A program made the translations under genes and the position numbers. This document shows positions 45,144 to 53,925 of a stretch of 64,000 bases of DNA, piece after piece. The notes beneath the pieces were generated by a model that did not search any database, was not told the origin of the DNA, and saw nothing but the letters and a program-made list of their open reading frames with translations. This stretch comes from an uncultured bacterium (lineage in GTDB: Bacteria > Actinomycetota > Coriobacteriia > Coriobacteriales > Coriobacteriaceae). Every line of letters begins with the position of its first letter. Position 1 is the first letter of the stretch. The stretch covers positions 12,836 through 76,835 of the forward strand of contig CAJMPU010000009.1 of NCBI GenBank assembly GCA_905215505.1, given 5' to 3'.

Positions 45144-46205
45144 TTAGTAGTCGAACTGGTGATAGTAGCGACGATACTTGAGGTTGTGCTTGGTGACCGT
45201 CTCGTAGTAGCGAGCCAGGCGGTCGGTCACGAGCACCGTCAGAATCCACGGGGAGACGATGACGCGGAACTCGTCGTCAAGGCCGGGGATCGCGAACTCG
45301 GCGGTGTCGATGATGTTGACGTCGGTGTCGCCGGTCACGCCGCGGGTCAGGAACGCGCGGACGCGCTCATCGAGCTTGCGGTTCTCGTCCTCGCCCATGA
45401 ACAGGAAGACCGGGACGCCGGGCTCCACGAGCTCGAGGGTGCCGTGGAAGAAGTCGGCCGAGGTGATGTAGCGGGTGCGCTTCCACTGCATCTCCTCGAG
45501 GATGCACATCGAGAACAGGATCGTCTCGCCCCACAGGGCGCCCGAGCCGATGAACATGGTGTAGGGGGCCAGGGCGTACTTCTTGGCGAGCTCCTCGGCG
45601 CGCGGCTCGAAGCGCTTGCGGATGTCGAGCATGTCCTTCCAGATGTCCTTGGTCTGCTCGATGAACAGGTCGAACTTGGGGAAGCAGCCGCGGCGGTTGA
45701 GCAGGCGCAGGCCGAAGCAGTCGGCGAGGTAGTAGCCCTTCTCGCAGCCGCCCGAACCATGGTCAGAAGCCATGGCGACGCAGTTCTCGGCACCCACAGC
45801 CTGGCCGATGGGGCCCTCGGGCTTGGTCATGGCGTAGACGCGCACGCCCATGCCCTTCATCTTCTTGACGGCCTCGAGGACCTCGGGGGTGGTTCCGGAC
45901 TCGGAGGCGGTGAGCACGACGGACTTCTCGGTCATGCGCTTGTGGCCCATGACGTTCCACTCGGCGGCGTGGATCAGGTAGACCTCGAGGTCGCGGTCGC
46001 CGAACTTGTTCATGAGGTACTCGAGCTGCATGAGCTCGTCCCAGGTGCCGCCGACGCCCATCAGGAACACGGCGTCGTAGCCCTCGTCGGCGACCTTGTC
46101 GGCGAGCGCGGTCATCTTCTTGCCGGTCTCGTAGAGCGCCTTGCCGTCCTCGAGATAGCCCTCCTGGTCGAAATGCATGATCTCGATCTTCTCGGTTTCC
46201 TTCAT
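45144..46205 (-). CDS. SIS-domain deglycase, FrlB-like (copy 2)
   Basis: A 353-aa near-copy of 39953-41014. The proteins differ only near the N-terminus (for example MHFDQEGYLEDGKALYE against MHFSQEGYVEDGKNVYE) and in a short stretch after 'VSPWIL' (TVLVTDRLARYY against SSLITDRLAAYY). The role is as described for copy 1: cleavage of a phosphorylated fructosamine. It lies between a third SIS gene and PTS IIA. Confidence 0.85.
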   Translation of the reverse strand: MKETEKIEIMHFDQEGYLEDGKALYETGKKMTALADKVADEGYDAVFLMGVGGTWDELMQLEYLMNKFGDRDLEVYLIHAAEWNVMGHKRMTEKSVVLTASESGTTPEVLEAVKKMKGMGVRVYAMTKPEGPIGQAVGAENCVAMASDHGSGGCEKGYYLADCFGLRLLNRRGCFPKFDLFIEQTKDIWKDMLDIRKRFEPRAEELAKKYALAPYTMFIGSGALWGETILFSMCILEEMQWKRTRYITSADFFHGTLELVEPGVPVFLFMGEDENRKLDERVRAFLTRGVTGDTDVNIIDTAEFAIPGLDDEFRVIVSPWILTVLVTDRLARYYETVTKHNLKYRRYYHQFDY

Positions 46206-46265
46206 TTGTCTCTCCTTTCTGGGGTTGTTTCCACATCCCCCATGCCAACGGGCATCAAAACCCGC

Positions 46266-47381
46266 TTACATTCCGTAACACTCGGCCGCTTTGGCCTTAA
46301 GCGCATTGACTGACTCTTCGTAGCCCTCTGCCTTGACCTCCATTTGCTTGGAGACGGCATCAAGATACGGGTGCACGTCCCATGACTTCAGACGCTCGGC
46401 TATCATGGCCGCAATCGTCTGGAAGAACACAAGATTGGGAATTGCGCTGAGCAGCGGAGCCACCTGAGGCACCGCAACCTCGTGAGCCCTACCCTTGGGA
46501 TGGGCCGTGAGCAGCACCGTTTTTGTCGTAACGTTCGATAGCGCATCAGCGATATTCGCAAGACGCTCCGACCCCTGCGGATCGTCGACGATAAACACCA
46601 GATAGCCCGGAACGATCTGCATCTCGGGACCGTGGACGAACTCCTCGCCTTCGTGATGCATGGCAGGAATCTTGATGGTCTCGCTCAGCTTGAGGGCCGC
46701 CTCTTCGGCAACGCCATAGTTGGGGCCGTTGCCGACGACCATGGCGGGCGTGTGCTCAGAAAGCTCGAGCATGTGGTCTTGGACATATGCCTCGGCGGTC
46801 TTGCACATCACGGCATTGGCCTGGATGGCCTCGCGCAGGTCGTCAAGACGCTGGGCAACGCCCTTGGCGTCAATCGTTCCGCGCGCCTGACCGCCGTAAA
46901 TACCAAAGAGCACCAGGTACTCAACGAGCACCTCGACGCCCAGAGTCACAAAGTCCACCGACTCGACGCCCACACCATAGTCAAGAACGATGTCAGTGTG
47001 CTCCTTGATGGGTGCCTCGACGTTCGCCGTGAGCGCAACTGCAGCCATATCGTGTGCGCGCATGTAATCGAGCGCCGCAATCGTATTGGTCGAATAGCCA
47101 CTCTGCGAGACGGCGATGTTGAGCGCATGCTGCGGATAGGTGTGTTCAAAATCGACGAAGGCCTCGGGCGTCACAACGGACACCTGCATCTGCAGCGCAT
47201 CTTGCAGGTAATCGCGGGTGCAATCGGCGGCATGGCGCGACGAACCCGAAGCAACGACGCGCAGTGCGTCAAAAGAACCGGACTGGAAAATATCAACGAG
47301 CTGCGCTACCAGCTCAGACGAACGCTCGAGGTTCTCCCCCATACGCACATGGGCAAGCTGAACGTAATCGAGCATCTTCAT
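46266..47381 (-). CDS. SIS-domain protein, GlmS/GfrE-like (third deglycase candidate)
   Basis: A 371-aa double-SIS protein of a different subgroup from the FrlB-like copies. 'VVASGSSRHAADCTRDYL' and 'NIAVSQSGYSTNTIAALDYM' are SIS1 motifs close to the isomerase domain of GlmS; 'VGNGPNYGVAEEAALKLSETIKIPAMHHEGEEFVHGPEMQI' is SIS2 with the GlmS-type H-G-P. In Salmonella the gfr operon encodes two such enzymes, one for glucoselysine-6-P and one for fructoselysine-6-P. By analogy this would be the second activity. It is the first gene of operon 2. Confidence 0.75.
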   Translation of the reverse strand: MKMLDYVQLAHVRMGENLERSSELVAQLVDIFQSGSFDALRVVASGSSRHAADCTRDYLQDALQMQVSVVTPEAFVDFEHTYPQHALNIAVSQSGYSTNTIAALDYMRAHDMAAVALTANVEAPIKEHTDIVLDYGVGVESVDFVTLGVEVLVEYLVLFGIYGGQARGTIDAKGVAQRLDDLREAIQANAVMCKTAEAYVQDHMLELSEHTPAMVVGNGPNYGVAEEAALKLSETIKIPAMHHEGEEFVHGPEMQIVPGYLVFIVDDPQGSERLANIADALSNVTTKTVLLTAHPKGRAHEVAVPQVAPLLSAIPNLVFFQTIAAMIAERLKSWDVHPYLDAVSKQMEVKAEGYEESVNALKAKAAECYGM

Positions 47382-47412
47382 CGTCTCACCTCGTTACAAA
47401 TCATTAGTATTT

Positions 47413-47490
47413 GATACCAATCACAGTTACAGGTTACGGCTTTTTGATACCTCTTTGTCGATTAATCTATCCCCTTCGGCGAACGGTCGA
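47413..47490 (-). promoter_or_regulatory. Promoter region of PTS operon 2 with GGTAT half-sites
   Basis: On the plus strand: GATACCAAT at 47413-47421, GATACC at 47446-47451, GAACGGTCGA at 47481-47490. The order and the 68-nt distance between first and last motif match the promoter at 41065-41142. It lies between the GntR genes and operon 2. Confidence 0.65.
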
Positions 47491-47574
47491 TTTTGAGCCC
47501 TGTAAGGTTGTATATACAGCTGACCCAACGATCAAAACTGGTTAGTTTTCCAGCCGTTATTCACAAAACACCAG

Positions 47575-48288
47575 CTAGTACGTATAGGTGTAGCCGCCCG
47601 CATCGCCACGATTGAAGGACTTTACGTACTCGATAGCCTGACCGCTCGCGTCATAGCTCACACATTCCAAAAGCAAAACAAGATCCCCTTGTTCCAAGCC
47701 GAGCAAGCCCGCGTCGCGTGCGCCCACCGCCTCGATATCGAGCTTCTCCTGCGCCATGACCGGCTTTCGGCCTAGCATCTCATAGGTCTCGTACAAACTG
47801 AAGACCGACACGTCAATATCTTCGATTGTGGGAAACAGCAGGCACGGGATGAACGCCATCTCAATCGATACGGGATCGCCGTTGACGCAGTTCAAACGCC
47901 GAATCGAATACAGCAAATCGTCCTCGGCAATGCCAAACAGGTTGGCATAATATGGGCCCGCATAACGCTTGGAACGCGCGAGAATACGGACGGACGGCTC
48001 GCCACCCGAAGCACGAACCGACTCGCGAAAGCCTCCTGTCCGCTCGTAGGCAACGGGTACTTTCTGCGCCACAAACGCGCCCTTTCCGCGGACGCGTCGA
48101 ATCTGCCCGCGCCGAACCAGCTCATCGACAGCGCTTCGGATGGTCAAGCGTGTCGTACCAAATTCCTCGGCGAGGTCTTTTTCGGACGGAATCATGGAAC
48201 CAGTGGGATATATACCGCGCTCGATACGTTCCTCGATGCGGCGTCGAATGCGCATATAAACCGGGGTGGCATCTACTGTTTCAGCCAT
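47575..48288 (-). CDS. GntR-family regulator with UTRA domain (HutC subfamily)
   Basis: A 237-aa regulator. The winged helix is at residues 8-75 ('VYMRIRRRIEERIERGIYPTGSMIPSEKDLAEEFGTTRLTIRSAVDELVRRGQIRRVRGKGAFV'). The UTRA ligand domain follows, with 'RLNCVNGDPVSIEMAFIPCLLFP' and the C-terminal 'DLVLLLECVSYDASGQAIEYVKSFNRGD'. UTRA domains bind phosphorylated sugars or similar small molecules; E. coli FrlR is of this type. It overlaps the 3' end of nothing else, and its start overlaps the stop of the second GntR gene by 16 nt. Confidence 0.92.
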   Translation of the reverse strand: MAETVDATPVYMRIRRRIEERIERGIYPTGSMIPSEKDLAEEFGTTRLTIRSAVDELVRRGQIRRVRGKGAFVAQKVPVAYERTGGFRESVRASGGEPSVRILARSKRYAGPYYANLFGIAEDDLLYSIRRLNCVNGDPVSIEMAFIPCLLFPTIEDIDVSVFSLYETYEMLGRKPVMAQEKLDIEAVGARDAGLLGLEQGDLVLLLECVSYDASGQAIEYVKSFNRGDAGGYTYTY

Positions 48289-49040
48289 TGTTCACCTGCC
48301 ACGCTTCTCATGCCGTTCTTTTCACCGTTATCGGCAAAGCGAAACTTTGTGGGCAAAATCACCGATTTGCAATGCTCCACAAAACGCATGTCCTTATCAA
48401 ATTCGATCGTGCTCTCATAGAACACCGGTGTTCCCTCTTCTTGCTGAAGCAGCTCGGCCTCTTCGGCGTTCAAACGCGAGATGGAGATATGCTCACGTCC
48501 ATGCTCAACGCGCACGCCACCTTCTTTGAGCAAGACATCGTAAAGGCTCTCACACTCAAAATCGTGCTCGGGAAGCGATGGGCACAGGGACAGGTTAACG
48601 TGAGCGGTCTCGATTGACGCCGGCTCACCCTCAATAAGTCGGACGCGCTGCATGCGGAGCAAAGGAGCGCCTACAGCCACCCCAAGCTTGTCGGCAAGCG
48701 TCTCATCCGCCTCGATGGTCCCGGTAGAAACCAGACGAGAAGAGGGATGCAGGCCGACAGTCCGCACAGCATCGGAGAAGTTATATGTTTCCTGAAAGAT
48801 ATTGAGCGGTTTGGGAGGACACACATACGTACCCGATCCGCGCCGGCTCTCGAGCGTTCCGCACGAGATGAGCCGCGTGATGGCAGCACGCAACGCCGTA
48901 CGCGAAACGCCAATCTCTTCGCACAGCACACGCTCGGCCGGCAGGCGATCGCCGCCGGCAAGCTGATGGTACTGGATATACCAGAGAATTCCCTCAACAG
49001 CACGATCTTTGGGGGGAATTGCATAAGATTCGCCTGCCAT
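48273..49040 (-). CDS. GntR-family regulator with UTRA domain
   Basis: A 255-aa regulator, the first gene of a two-regulator operon. Winged helix: 'AVEGILWYIQYHQLAGGDRLPAERVLCEEIGVSRTALRAAITRLISCGTLESRRGSGTYV'. The UTRA domain includes 'RMQRVRLIEGEPASIETAHVNLSLCPSL' and ends 'DMRFVEHCKSVILPTKFRFAD'. The two regulators are diverged, which suits two related inducers for the two PTS operons. Confidence 0.92.
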   Translation of the reverse strand: MAGESYAIPPKDRAVEGILWYIQYHQLAGGDRLPAERVLCEEIGVSRTALRAAITRLISCGTLESRRGSGTYVCPPKPLNIFQETYNFSDAVRTVGLHPSSRLVSTGTIEADETLADKLGVAVGAPLLRMQRVRLIEGEPASIETAHVNLSLCPSLPEHDFECESLYDVLLKEGGVRVEHGREHISISRLNAEEAELLQQEEGTPVFYESTIEFDKDMRFVEHCKSVILPTKFRFADNGEKNGMRSVAGEQWLKQ

Positions 49041-49078
49041 TGCACAGACTCCTCATTCAGAAACGTATGCCGCCAAAA

Positions 49079-49567
49079 TTAGGCCAGCCCTCCCATGGCA
49101 TCAAATTCGGCCTTGATCTTCTCGGCGACATTCCGATACGACTTATATAGGTTTGAATCGCGTTTGACTTCGTCGGTCATAACGGGAATCTCTAATTTGG
49201 AAACCTCGCCTTTTCCCGTCTGAACCGCCACAACAACGCCCATACCAAGACACATATTACGCTTGGCAGCGTTCATTTTTGCCGCCTTGGCGGGATTTGC
49301 CAGAATACACTGGGCAAATTCTTGTTTAGAGACCGCTTCTTCGGCCTCCGGATTGCCAGCTTCTGCCACCTCGCACTGCAGCACGTCCGCATAGTCAAAA
49401 ATCTTCGGCTCGCCGCCGCGCTGATGCACGGCCCACTTGCGGCGCGTGGCATCCTGGTAGATAGCCGGCAAAAATGTAAACCGCGGCGGGTCCAAAATCG
49501 TATCCGTGATGGTAAACACATCGGGATCAAAGGCATCCTGCGGGTTTTTCTTCTTGAACAGCCCCAT
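49079..49567 (-). CDS. Conserved hypothetical cytoplasmic protein
   Basis: A 162-aa protein starting MGLFKKKNPQDAFD after GGGAGG. Residues 25-75 look like a small beta domain ('DPPRFTFLPAIYQDATRRKWAVHQRGGEPKIFDYADVLQCEV'), with helices after. The 'LGMGVVVAVQTGKGEVSKLEIPVMTDEVKRDSNLYKSYRNVAEKIKAEFDAM' end resembles PH-like or SHOCT-neighbour proteins that sense membranes or stress, but I cannot name a family. Confidence 0.65.
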   Translation of the reverse strand: MGLFKKKNPQDAFDPDVFTITDTILDPPRFTFLPAIYQDATRRKWAVHQRGGEPKIFDYADVLQCEVAEAGNPEAEEAVSKQEFAQCILANPAKAAKMNAAKRNMCLGMGVVVAVQTGKGEVSKLEIPVMTDEVKRDSNLYKSYRNVAEKIKAEFDAMGGLA

Positions 49568-49688
49568 ATCAGCCTCCCGTACTAGCATTAAACAACTCAA
49601 GCTGAATATAGCACCAATTTCAAGCCGCCGCTTTACCGCATCGGTGCGTGGTGCCTATGGCTCGCCCAGCGGAAAAGTTCACGGACGA

Positions 49689-49763
49689 GGGACGGGGACG
49701 GGGTGCTTGGTTTTGGAAGTGGGCTTCGCGAACTTCCAAAACCAAGCACCCCGTCCCCGTCCC
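49689..49763. repeat. Perfect 32-bp inverted repeat with loop GGGCTTCGCGA
   Basis: Arms 49689-49720 and 49732-49763 are exact reverse complements around an 11-nt loop, GGGCTTCGCGA. The next hairpin has the same loop and inner AAGT/ACTT bases in opposite orientation but otherwise unrelated arms. Confidence 0.95.
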
Positions 49764-49874
49764 GGCAATGTAATCTTGGCTGACCATAGTTAGATGCACG
49801 GCTTCTAAGGCAGCATAAGCAAGGTCCCCATTACATAAAAAAGAATCAGCCCCCACATATCGAAACGGTCGAGA

Positions 49875-49958
49875 GGGCCGCCTCCGGGCGGGTTGCCTTG
49901 CTCCGGGAAGTTCGCGAAGCCCACTTCCCGGAGGAAGACACCCGCCCGGAGGCGGCCC
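49875..49958. repeat. Long inverted repeat with the same loop, inverted
   Basis: The outer arms are 19 bp (49875-49893 with 49940-49958) and the inner arms 11 bp (49901-49911 with 49923-49933), separated by an unpaired 6-7 nt bulge on each side. The loop 49912-49922 is the reverse complement of GGGCTTCGCGA. Confidence 0.92.
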
Positions 49959-49980
49959 CAGCGCGAGACCGTCCCGGATG

Positions 49981-52509
49981 CTATTCGTTGTCGCCGGCAG
50001 TTAGCTGCGTTGCGGAGAGTACGCCGTCGGCAGCGGTTGCGGCTGCGGCGTCGGGCCAGACCCAGTCGGTAAAGGCCGGGTGATCGAAGCCCTCGTCGCA
50101 CGCGAACTCAAAGGCCTCGGTGCGGAAGGCCTCCCACTCATCAATCTGCTTGGCAAACTTATCGGCGTCAACCATGCGCAGTACGTCGGCGGCCAGGGCC
50201 CAGCGGTCCATGTTGTTCAGGCGCAGCATGTCAAACGGCGTGGTCGTGGAGCCCTTCTCCTCGTAGCCGTGAACGCGGAAGGCATCGTGGCCGGGGCGGT
50301 TCCAGATCAGGCGGCGAATCGTGCCGGCATAGGCGTGGAATGCGAAGAGCACGGGCTTCTCGCCGCGGCCAAACAGCTCAGCCCAGCGCTCATCACTGAT
50401 GGCTTGGTCGTTCTCGCAGACGTTCTGGATCTTGAGCAGATCGACTACGTTGACAAACCAGACCTTGATGCCCAGCCCGCGCAGCATATCGGTTGCGGCC
50501 AGTGACTCGAGCGTCGGCACGTCACCGCAAGTGGCGACCACGACGTCGGCCTCGGCGAGCGAGTCGGCAGTCGATGCCCACTCCCAAGTCGCTACGCCCT
50601 CGGCGAGCTCAGACTTGGCCTCGTCGACCGTCTGGAAGGTGGGGGCGGGCTGCTTGCCACAGAAGATGGCATTGACGCAGTCGGTGGACTGGTAGACGCG
50701 CTCGGCCACAGCAAGGGCCATGTTGGCATCGGCCGGATAATAAGCATTCACGACATGCGTGTCGTTGGCCTTGTTGAGCAGCAGGTCGATAAAGCCGGGG
50801 TCCTGGTGCGAAAAGCCGTTGTGGTCCTGGCGCCAGACATGGCTCGACAGCAAAATGTTGAGGCCGCTGATAGGAGCACGCCACGGAATCTCGCGCTTGG
50901 TTGCTTCGAGCCATTTGCAGTGCTGGTTGACCATGGAATCGACCACATGGACAAAGCTCTCGTAGGAGCTCCACACACCGGAGCGGCCGGTGAGCACGTA
51001 GGCCTCGAGGAAGCCCTCGCACTGGTGCTCGGACAGCTGCTCGACAACCTTACCGGAACCGGCCAGCAGCTCGTCGTTGGCATCGTCCTCGTAGAAACCG
51101 GCATCCCACTGCTTCTTGGTCACCTTATAGGCAGCCTGCAGGCGGTTGGACGCGGTCTCGTCGGGACCGAAGATGCGGAAATCATCCATGTTCTTGGCCA
51201 GAACATCGGCAGTGTACTCACCAAAGACGCGGGCGGCCTCGGTGGAGCCCCAGCCGTGGCCCTTACTTGCGACGGGGATCTCGTGAGCGTGAATATCGGG
51301 AAGCTCGAGCTCGCGGCGTACCTTGCCGCCGTTCGCGTTGGGATTGGCGCCGATACGCAGCTCGCCGGTCGGCATAAAGGCCGTCACCTCGGGGCGCACC
51401 TGGCCCTCGGGCGTAAAGAGCTCCTCGGGCTTGTAGGAGCGCAGCCACTCGCGCAGCACGCGGAAGTGCTCGTGGGTGTCCTTGGCACTCGCCAGCGGCA
51501 CCTGATGGGCGCGCCAGGAGTCCTCGGTCTTCTTGCCATCAATCTGCTTGGGGCAGGTCCAACCCTTGGGCGTACGGAACACGATCATGGGATAGGCCGG
51601 ACGGACCACGGTCTCGCCCGCAGTGGCCTGAGCCATAGCGGTGGCCTTGATGTCGCAGATCTCATCGAAGACCTGCTCGAACAGGGTGGCGAAACGCGCA
51701 TGAATGCTCGCATGGCTCTCGTCGTCAAAGCCGGCGACAAAGAAATGCGGCTTATAGCCCATGCCCTCAAAGAACTTGGTGAGCTCCTCGTCGGACACGC
51801 GGGCAAGAATGGTGGGGTTGGCGATCTTGTAGCCGTTGAGGTGCAGGATCGGTAGGACGATACCATCGGTTGCCGGGTTCACGAGCTTGTTGGACTGCCA
51901 AGAGGTCGCGAGCGGACCGGTCTCGGACTCGCCGTCGCCCACCACAGCCACGGCCAGCAGGCTCGGGTTATCCATGACGGCACCGTAGGCGTGGCTGAGC
52001 GTGTAGCCGAGCTCGCCGCCCTCGTGGATGGAGCCAGGCGTCTCAGGCGCAAAATGGCTCGGAATACCGCCGGGGTAGGAAAACTGGCGGAAGAACTTCT
52101 GCAGGCCGGCCTCGTCATTGGTAATGTCGGGGCGAATCTCGCGGTAGGTACCATCGAGCAGCGACTGGGCGGTGCCAGCGGGACCACCGTGACCCGGGCC
52201 CATCAAGAAGATCGTGTTCTGGTTGTGATCGGCGATGAGGCGGTTGACATGACCGAACAGAAAGTTAATGCCGGGCGTGGTGCCCCAGTGACCGACCAGG
52301 CGGTGCTTAACGTCCGGGCGACCAAAGTCGCGCACCTCACCGGTTTTCTCATCGACAAAGTCGGGGCGCATGAGCGGGTTAGAGCGAAGGTAGATCTGAC
52401 CGACGGACAGATAATTCGATGCACGCCAATACAGGTCGACACCCTCGAGCTCGGAAGCCGGCACCTCGTGGCCCAGCTTTTGCCACGGCGTCCCCAGTGT
52501 TTTAGCCAT
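49981..52509 (-). CDS. xfp: Xylulose-5-phosphate/fructose-6-phosphate phosphoketolase
   Basis: A TPP-dependent enzyme that splits xylulose-5-P or fructose-6-P with phosphate to acetyl-phosphate, a key step of heterofermentative sugar use. The 842-aa length is about 20-30 residues above the usual. Signatures: '[15 protein letters not shown]', '[24 protein letters not shown]', '[14 protein letters not shown]', '[20 protein letters not shown]', the TPP motif '[26 protein letters not shown]', 'LNGYKI' and 'FRTPKGW'. The promoter has two LacI-type operators and the LacI regulator gene is directly upstream. Confidence 0.97.
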   Translation of the reverse strand: MAKTLGTPWQKLGHEVPASELEGVDLYWRASNYLSVGQIYLRSNPLMRPDFVDEKTGEVRDFGRPDVKHRLVGHWGTTPGINFLFGHVNRLIADHNQNTIFLMGPGHGGPAGTAQSLLDGTYREIRPDITNDEAGLQKFFRQFSYPGGIPSHFAPETPGSIHEGGELGYTLSHAYGAVMDNPSLLAVAVVGDGESETGPLATSWQSNKLVNPATDGIVLPILHLNGYKIANPTILARVSDEELTKFFEGMGYKPHFFVAGFDDESHASIHARFATLFEQVFDEICDIKATAMAQATAGETVVRPAYPMIVFRTPKGWTCPKQIDGKKTEDSWRAHQVPLASAKDTHEHFRVLREWLRSYKPEELFTPEGQVRPEVTAFMPTGELRIGANPNANGGKVRRELELPDIHAHEIPVASKGHGWGSTEAARVFGEYTADVLAKNMDDFRIFGPDETASNRLQAAYKVTKKQWDAGFYEDDANDELLAGSGKVVEQLSEHQCEGFLEAYVLTGRSGVWSSYESFVHVVDSMVNQHCKWLEATKREIPWRAPISGLNILLSSHVWRQDHNGFSHQDPGFIDLLLNKANDTHVVNAYYPADANMALAVAERVYQSTDCVNAIFCGKQPAPTFQTVDEAKSELAEGVATWEWASTADSLAEADVVVATCGDVPTLESLAATDMLRGLGIKVWFVNVVDLLKIQNVCENDQAISDERWAELFGRGEKPVLFAFHAYAGTIRRLIWNRPGHDAFRVHGYEEKGSTTTPFDMLRLNNMDRWALAADVLRMVDADKFAKQIDEWEAFRTEAFEFACDEGFDHPAFTDWVWPDAAAATAADGVLSATQLTAGDNE

Positions 52510-52579
52510 TGTTTATGTCCCTCCGCTGTGCGGTCGCCCTCCAATACGGCAACCATTCGTTGGGACTAGTATATTTGCT

Positions 52580-52620
52580 AAAACGTTTTATCAGGGTGAA
52601 AAAACGTTTTATCACCCTGA
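52580..52620. promoter_or_regulatory. Paired LacI-type operators before xfp
   Basis: AAAACGTTTT occurs at 52580-52589 and 52601-52610, centres 21 bp apart (two helical turns). The second lies inside an inverted repeat TCAGGGTGA (52591-52599)/TCACCCTGA (52612-52620). The central CG in a palindrome is typical of LacI-family sites. It lies 70-110 bp before xfp. Confidence 0.75.
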
Positions 52621-52713
52621 TCAATCACATCGATCAACAAAACGCGACATTCACCTGCGGCATTGTCTGCCACAGGTGCTCCACATTCGGTCTCTGCAAA
52701 TTGATAAACGCGT

Positions 52714-53742
52714 TTAGTTATGTTTAGTAAGCTCGAGCACGCTGCCCTTAACGATAAGCGCCGGCTCCAGGACGACCTCTTCGGCACGCCTACCGCCCCT
52801 ACCGGCAAGACGCTTGGACATGCAGCCAAAAGCATGTTCCGCGAGGACACCAGGATCCTGCTCAATGGCGGTCAGCGCCGGCTCAAAGAGAACGTCGGCC
52901 GCCGAGTTGTCATAGCTCACCACCGAAATATCGCCCGGGATGCTCTTCCCCATCTCGTGCAAACGCTTGAGCAAACCGAGGGCAATATTGTCCGAGCTTG
53001 CGAACACGGCAGTGGCGTCGGTTGCGAGCACCGCCTCCGAGGCCTCGTAGGCACTCGGAATGTAGTACTCGCTCTCAAACTCCAAACGCGCGTCGATAGG
53101 CAGGCCAACCTCGCGCAGCGCGCGCTCATAGCCGGCAAGTCGCTTGCGACCCGTATTGGAACGACGCGCATTAACCAAGCAGGCAATGCGACGGTGGCCC
53201 TGCTCGATCAGATAGCGGGTAGCCATATAGCCACCCATCTCGTGGTCGAACATCACCTTGTCGCACTCGAGCCCCTCAATGGCGCGGTCGACCATCACGG
53301 CAGGGATGGGTAGATGGCTGACCTCTTCGCGCAGGGCACGGTCGTCCGAGAACTCGTCGCCTACCACCAGGAAGACACCATCGACGCCGCGCGTCACCAG
53401 CTGGCGCAGCAGTTCCAAGTCGTCGTCGGCGCTTCCGCCCGAGCTGGTAATAAAGAGCGCATAGCCGTCCTCGCGGCAGCGCTTTTCCAAGCTACCGGCA
53501 AGTGAGGCAAAAAAGCGGCTCTCGATGTTGGGGACGATAAGGCCCAGGGTGCGTGACTCGCGCATGACCAGGCTGCGCGCAATCTGGTTGGGAACATAGT
53601 GGTTGCGCGCCGCGACCTCCTTGATGAGCTTGCGGTTTTCTTCCGAGATGCGACAAGGCCGATTGTTGAGAACAAGCGAGACCGACGAAGGGGAAAGCCC
53701 CACCTCCTGGGCGATCTGCTTGAGGGTGACTTTGTTGGCCAT
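52714..53742 (-). CDS. LacI-family transcriptional regulator
   Basis: A 342-aa regulator starting MANKVTLKQIAQEVGLSPSSVSLVLNNRPCRISEENR, the LacI helix-turn-helix and hinge. The periplasmic-binding-protein-like domain follows: 'RTLGLIVPNIESRFFASLAGSLEKRC', 'GVDGVFLVVGDE', 'MATRYLIEQGHRRIACLVNARRSNTGRKRLAGYERAL', 'AVFASSDNIALGLLKRLHEMGKSIPGDISVVSYDN'. It lies directly upstream of xfp on the same strand with the operators between, so control of xfp is the simplest inference. Confidence 0.93.
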   Translation of the reverse strand: MANKVTLKQIAQEVGLSPSSVSLVLNNRPCRISEENRKLIKEVAARNHYVPNQIARSLVMRESRTLGLIVPNIESRFFASLAGSLEKRCREDGYALFITSSGGSADDDLELLRQLVTRGVDGVFLVVGDEFSDDRALREEVSHLPIPAVMVDRAIEGLECDKVMFDHEMGGYMATRYLIEQGHRRIACLVNARRSNTGRKRLAGYERALREVGLPIDARLEFESEYYIPSAYEASEAVLATDATAVFASSDNIALGLLKRLHEMGKSIPGDISVVSYDNSAADVLFEPALTAIEQDPGVLAEHAFGCMSKRLAGRGGRRAEEVVLEPALIVKGSVLELTKHN

Positions 53743-53925
53743 CTCGCTCCTTCCGGGTTTACGCGCAATCTCTTGAAAGTATAGCGACTGCCCCTCTACC
53801 TCGATGATAAACACTTTACCAATCCGGTAGACGGCTGTTTTATCGCCGCCAGCGCACCAAATACGTCCAGGTGGGGTATATTGCAGTCGATTGATGACAA
53901 CGACCACCAAAAGGCGGATATTCGG

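Larger units (their letters stand above)
49568..49980. other. Intergenic region with two giant hairpins
   Basis: This 410-bp gap between phosphoketolase and the 49079 gene holds the inverted repeats 49689-49763 and 49875-49958 and no gene. Confidence 0.75.
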
